A DNA stretch of 64,000 nucleotides. Origin: JAABUE01 sp037440925. Lineage in GTDB: Bacteria; Chloroflexota; Anaerolineae; Anaerolineales; Villigracilaceae. The DNA lies in the NCBI GenBank assembly GCA_037440925.1, contig JBBITF010000005.1:21366-85365 (forward strand). The letters are read 5' to 3'. How positions within the stretch are numbered: the first letter of the stretch is position 1; every line of letters starts with the position of its first letter. Under the pieces are notes generated by a model, which ran no database searches, was not told where the DNA came from, and saw nothing but the letters and a program-made list of their open reading frames with translations. The translations under genes were made by a program, and so were the position numbers. Positions 59,032 through 64,000 of the stretch are shown here, piece after piece.

Positions 59032-59080
59032 TGCGTAATGCGTAATCTGTAAAACGTAGTGCGTGATGTGTAAGACGTGA
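59032..59080 (+). repeat. GCGTAAT/ACGTAGT heptamer array
   Basis: About seven 7-base units between thiP and thiQ, related to the other GCGTAAA arrays. Confidence 0.75.
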
Positions 59081-59088
59081 GGAGGATG

Positions 59089-60077
<989 letters not shown>

Positions 60078-60105
<28 letters not shown>

Positions 60106-60545
60106 AGCGCGGATTGGATGGGGCGGTAGCCTGGCAATACGAGGGGCGCATCCTGAAGCGCGCGGCCAATTGCGTGGTGTTGGAGGCTTTTTTCAACCGC
60201 GATGACTTGCCCTTCATGGGCGTGGTCTTGAAGCGCGGCGACCGCTTCGTGGAGACGTTCTACCATGACCGCTGGTATAACATCTTCGAGATTTTCGACC
60301 GCGATGACGGGCAACGCAAGGGCTGGTATTGCAATATCGGCTATCCGGCTGTGCTGGCGGAGGAGACGGTCTCGTATGTGGACCTGGCGCTCGACCTGTG
60401 GGTAGCGGCAGACGGGCAACAGACCGTGCTGGATGAGGACGAGTTTGACGCTTTGCCGCTGGGCGTCTGGGAGCGAGAGCAGGCGCGTGCCGCGCTGGAG
60501 ACGTTGCAGGGCTTGTTCAGGGCAAATCCGTCTCGAATTTATTGA
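60078..60545 (+). CDS. DUF402 family protein (nucleoside phosphatase FomD/Ntdp-like)
   Basis: 155 residues. DUF402 pattern: an Asp/Glu-rich beta-barrel with DLPFMGVVLKRGDRFVETFYHDRWYNIFEIFD (about 48-80), GWYCNIGYPAVL (about 86-97) and YVDLALDLWVAADGQQTVLDEDEFDAL (about 103-129); these aspartates bind metal in related pyrophosphatases. Start ATG 60078 overlaps the thiQ end by 28 bases, suggesting coupling. Function in the thiamine operon is unknown (removal of a nucleotide or TPP-related phosphate is a guess). A family B element starts 3 bases after its stop. Confidence 0.8.
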
Positions 60546-60548
60546 GGA

Positions 60549-60708
60549 TTGACTCTACTGCAAAAAGGGTGTTTTTAACGCAAAGGCGCAAAGTCGCCAA
60601 GAATTTTTTACTGATTCCGCAAAGAAAAGGCGCTCTTGATGCGAGTTTTGTAAATTTTTAACCCTGCGCGCTTTGCGCTCTCGGCGGTTAATGGTTTTTA
60701 CAGTGGAG

Positions 60709-60712
<4 letters not shown>
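60549..60712. mobile_element. MITE-like element, family B copy 2
   Basis: 164 bp with 18-base imperfect ends (TTGACTCYACTGYAAAAA), a core shared with 39129-39276 and no ORF. Its right end contains the TGA stop of the minus-strand uvrA at 60711-60709. Confidence 0.85.
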
Positions 60713-63657
<2,945 letters not shown>

Positions 63658-63686
63658 GGAATTTCTCTACCTCGAAAGTATTCTGT

Positions 63687-63692
63687 ATTATA
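63687..63692 (-). promoter_or_regulatory. -10 box of uvrA
   Basis: TATAAT on the minus strand (63692-63687), 29 bases before the uvrA ATG, with GAGG at 63672-63669 as ribosome binding site. The -35 region is covered by the palindrome at 63703-63714 (TTCATT at 16-base spacing is a weak match). Confidence 0.6.
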
Positions 63693-63702
63693 GCACATTT
63701 GT

Positions 63703-63714
63703 TTCATTAATGAA
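63703..63714. promoter_or_regulatory. Perfect 12-bp palindrome at the uvrA -35
   Basis: TTCATTAATGAA overlaps the expected -35 of uvrA; a repressor site is possible. It does not resemble the GAAC-N4-GTTC LexA box of Gram-positives. Confidence 0.4.
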
Positions 63715-63801
63715 GAGCAACGAACTCCGTTACATGCGCACAAACTTCTATTATACCTCTATGGTTTACCCATCCCTGTCATTACTGAGTGATGGAGATT
63801 T

Positions 63802-63865
63802 GTGTGCAAGCAAAGGTTGTCAGCGGCGACGAGGAACATCCACAGATTGCGCAGATTACGCAGAA
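63802..63865 (+). repeat. CAGATT-type dispersed repeat, copy 2
   Basis: GTGTGCAAGCAAAGGTTGTCA followed by CACAGATT, GCGCAGATT and ACGCAG units, matching 21951-22007. The remainder of 63658-64000 holds the uvrA promoter region and, at 63866-64000, two short open frames of undecided meaning (see rejected list). Confidence 0.6.
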
Positions 63866-64000
63866 AAATTGTCACTATTCAGGCATCTGCCAGGGCTAAC
63901 GGTTCGTCGGAGAGAAGAAAAAATGACTGCGTTGATGGCCTGGAAAGTACCCAGAATGGGCATTGCCAAATCCAGGCCGAACTGGGCAAAGTTACACTGG

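Noticed and set aside
63856..64000. Possible C-terminus of a minus-strand gene (47 codons open to the window edge), and a competing plus-strand ATG at 63923 with GGAGA upstream
   Set aside because: Each is too short to recognise, they overlap each other, and the minus stop lies in repeat DNA; left unassigned.

Overview
The window looks like a chromosomal segment of an uncultured or little-studied Chloroflexota bacterium, most likely class Anaerolineae. This is inferred from the gene mix (DUF2723 and family 39 mannosyltransferase-like glycosyltransferases, a bi-domain alcohol dehydrogenase/Gfo-Idh-MocA fusion, many lipoproteins with a LAAC-type lipobox, a B12 light sensor next to crtI and crtB) and from the many dispersed short repeats; it was not tested by any search. 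No tRNA, rRNA, CRISPR array or complete transposase gene was seen. About 50 protein genes cover most of the sequence.

Layout. 1-6.4 kb: 3' part of valS, a methyltransferase, a PIG-L deacetylase, and a MacAB-like efflux operon on the minus strand. 6.5-12.3 kb: a glutamate synthase small-subunit-like oxidoreductase behind a structured leader, a methyltransferase, a DUF2723 membrane protein and recJ. 12.3-16.4 kb: a carotenoid module with divergent crtB and crtI promoters and a CarH/LitR-type B12 photoreceptor repressor with an extra C-terminal domain. 16.4-19.3 kb: an MFS exporter, an alpha/beta hydrolase and a Rieske protein set among AATTCGTG repeats. 19.4-25 kb: two tandem lipoprotein efflux adaptors, a LysM protein, an SDR-type threonine dehydrogenase, a lipoprotein and an orphan DNA methyltransferase. 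25-38.5 kb: an LCP protein, surface-glycan enzymes, inositol-phosphate synthase, a GAF histidine kinase, a PfkB kinase, an M20 peptidase, a sulfotransferase and galactokinase. 38.5-45.5 kb: nadD, metG with an attenuator-like leader, yggS-yggT-yggU and a TPR lytic transglycosylase. 45.7-55.3 kb: corA with a leader ORF and switchable hairpins, an SMP-30 protein, two acyltransferases and a glycan-assembly run (DUF115, GT39, GT2, GT39). 55.3-60.5 kb: a TPP-riboswitch operon thiN-thiB-thiP-thiQ plus DUF402. 60.7-63.7 kb: uvrA.

The most interesting signals lie between genes. (1) metG is preceded by a leaderless 30-codon ORF with two clustered Met codons, a 7-bp antiterminator pairing and a rho-independent terminator, the layout of a ribosome-mediated attenuator. 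(2) corA is preceded by a 33-codon ORF that ends inside one arm of a hairpin competing with a hairpin that sequesters the corA Shine-Dalgarno. (3) In the TPP riboswitch of thiN, the terminator stem carries the ribosome binding site. (4) Two families of about 150 bp inverted-repeat elements resemble MITEs; one copy has a perfect 8-bp target duplication. (5) Heptamer and octamer repeats occur both between genes and inside valS, uvrA, thiP and the bi-domain oxidoreductase, where they encode extra peptide segments, and several repeats supply the stop codon of the gene they follow.
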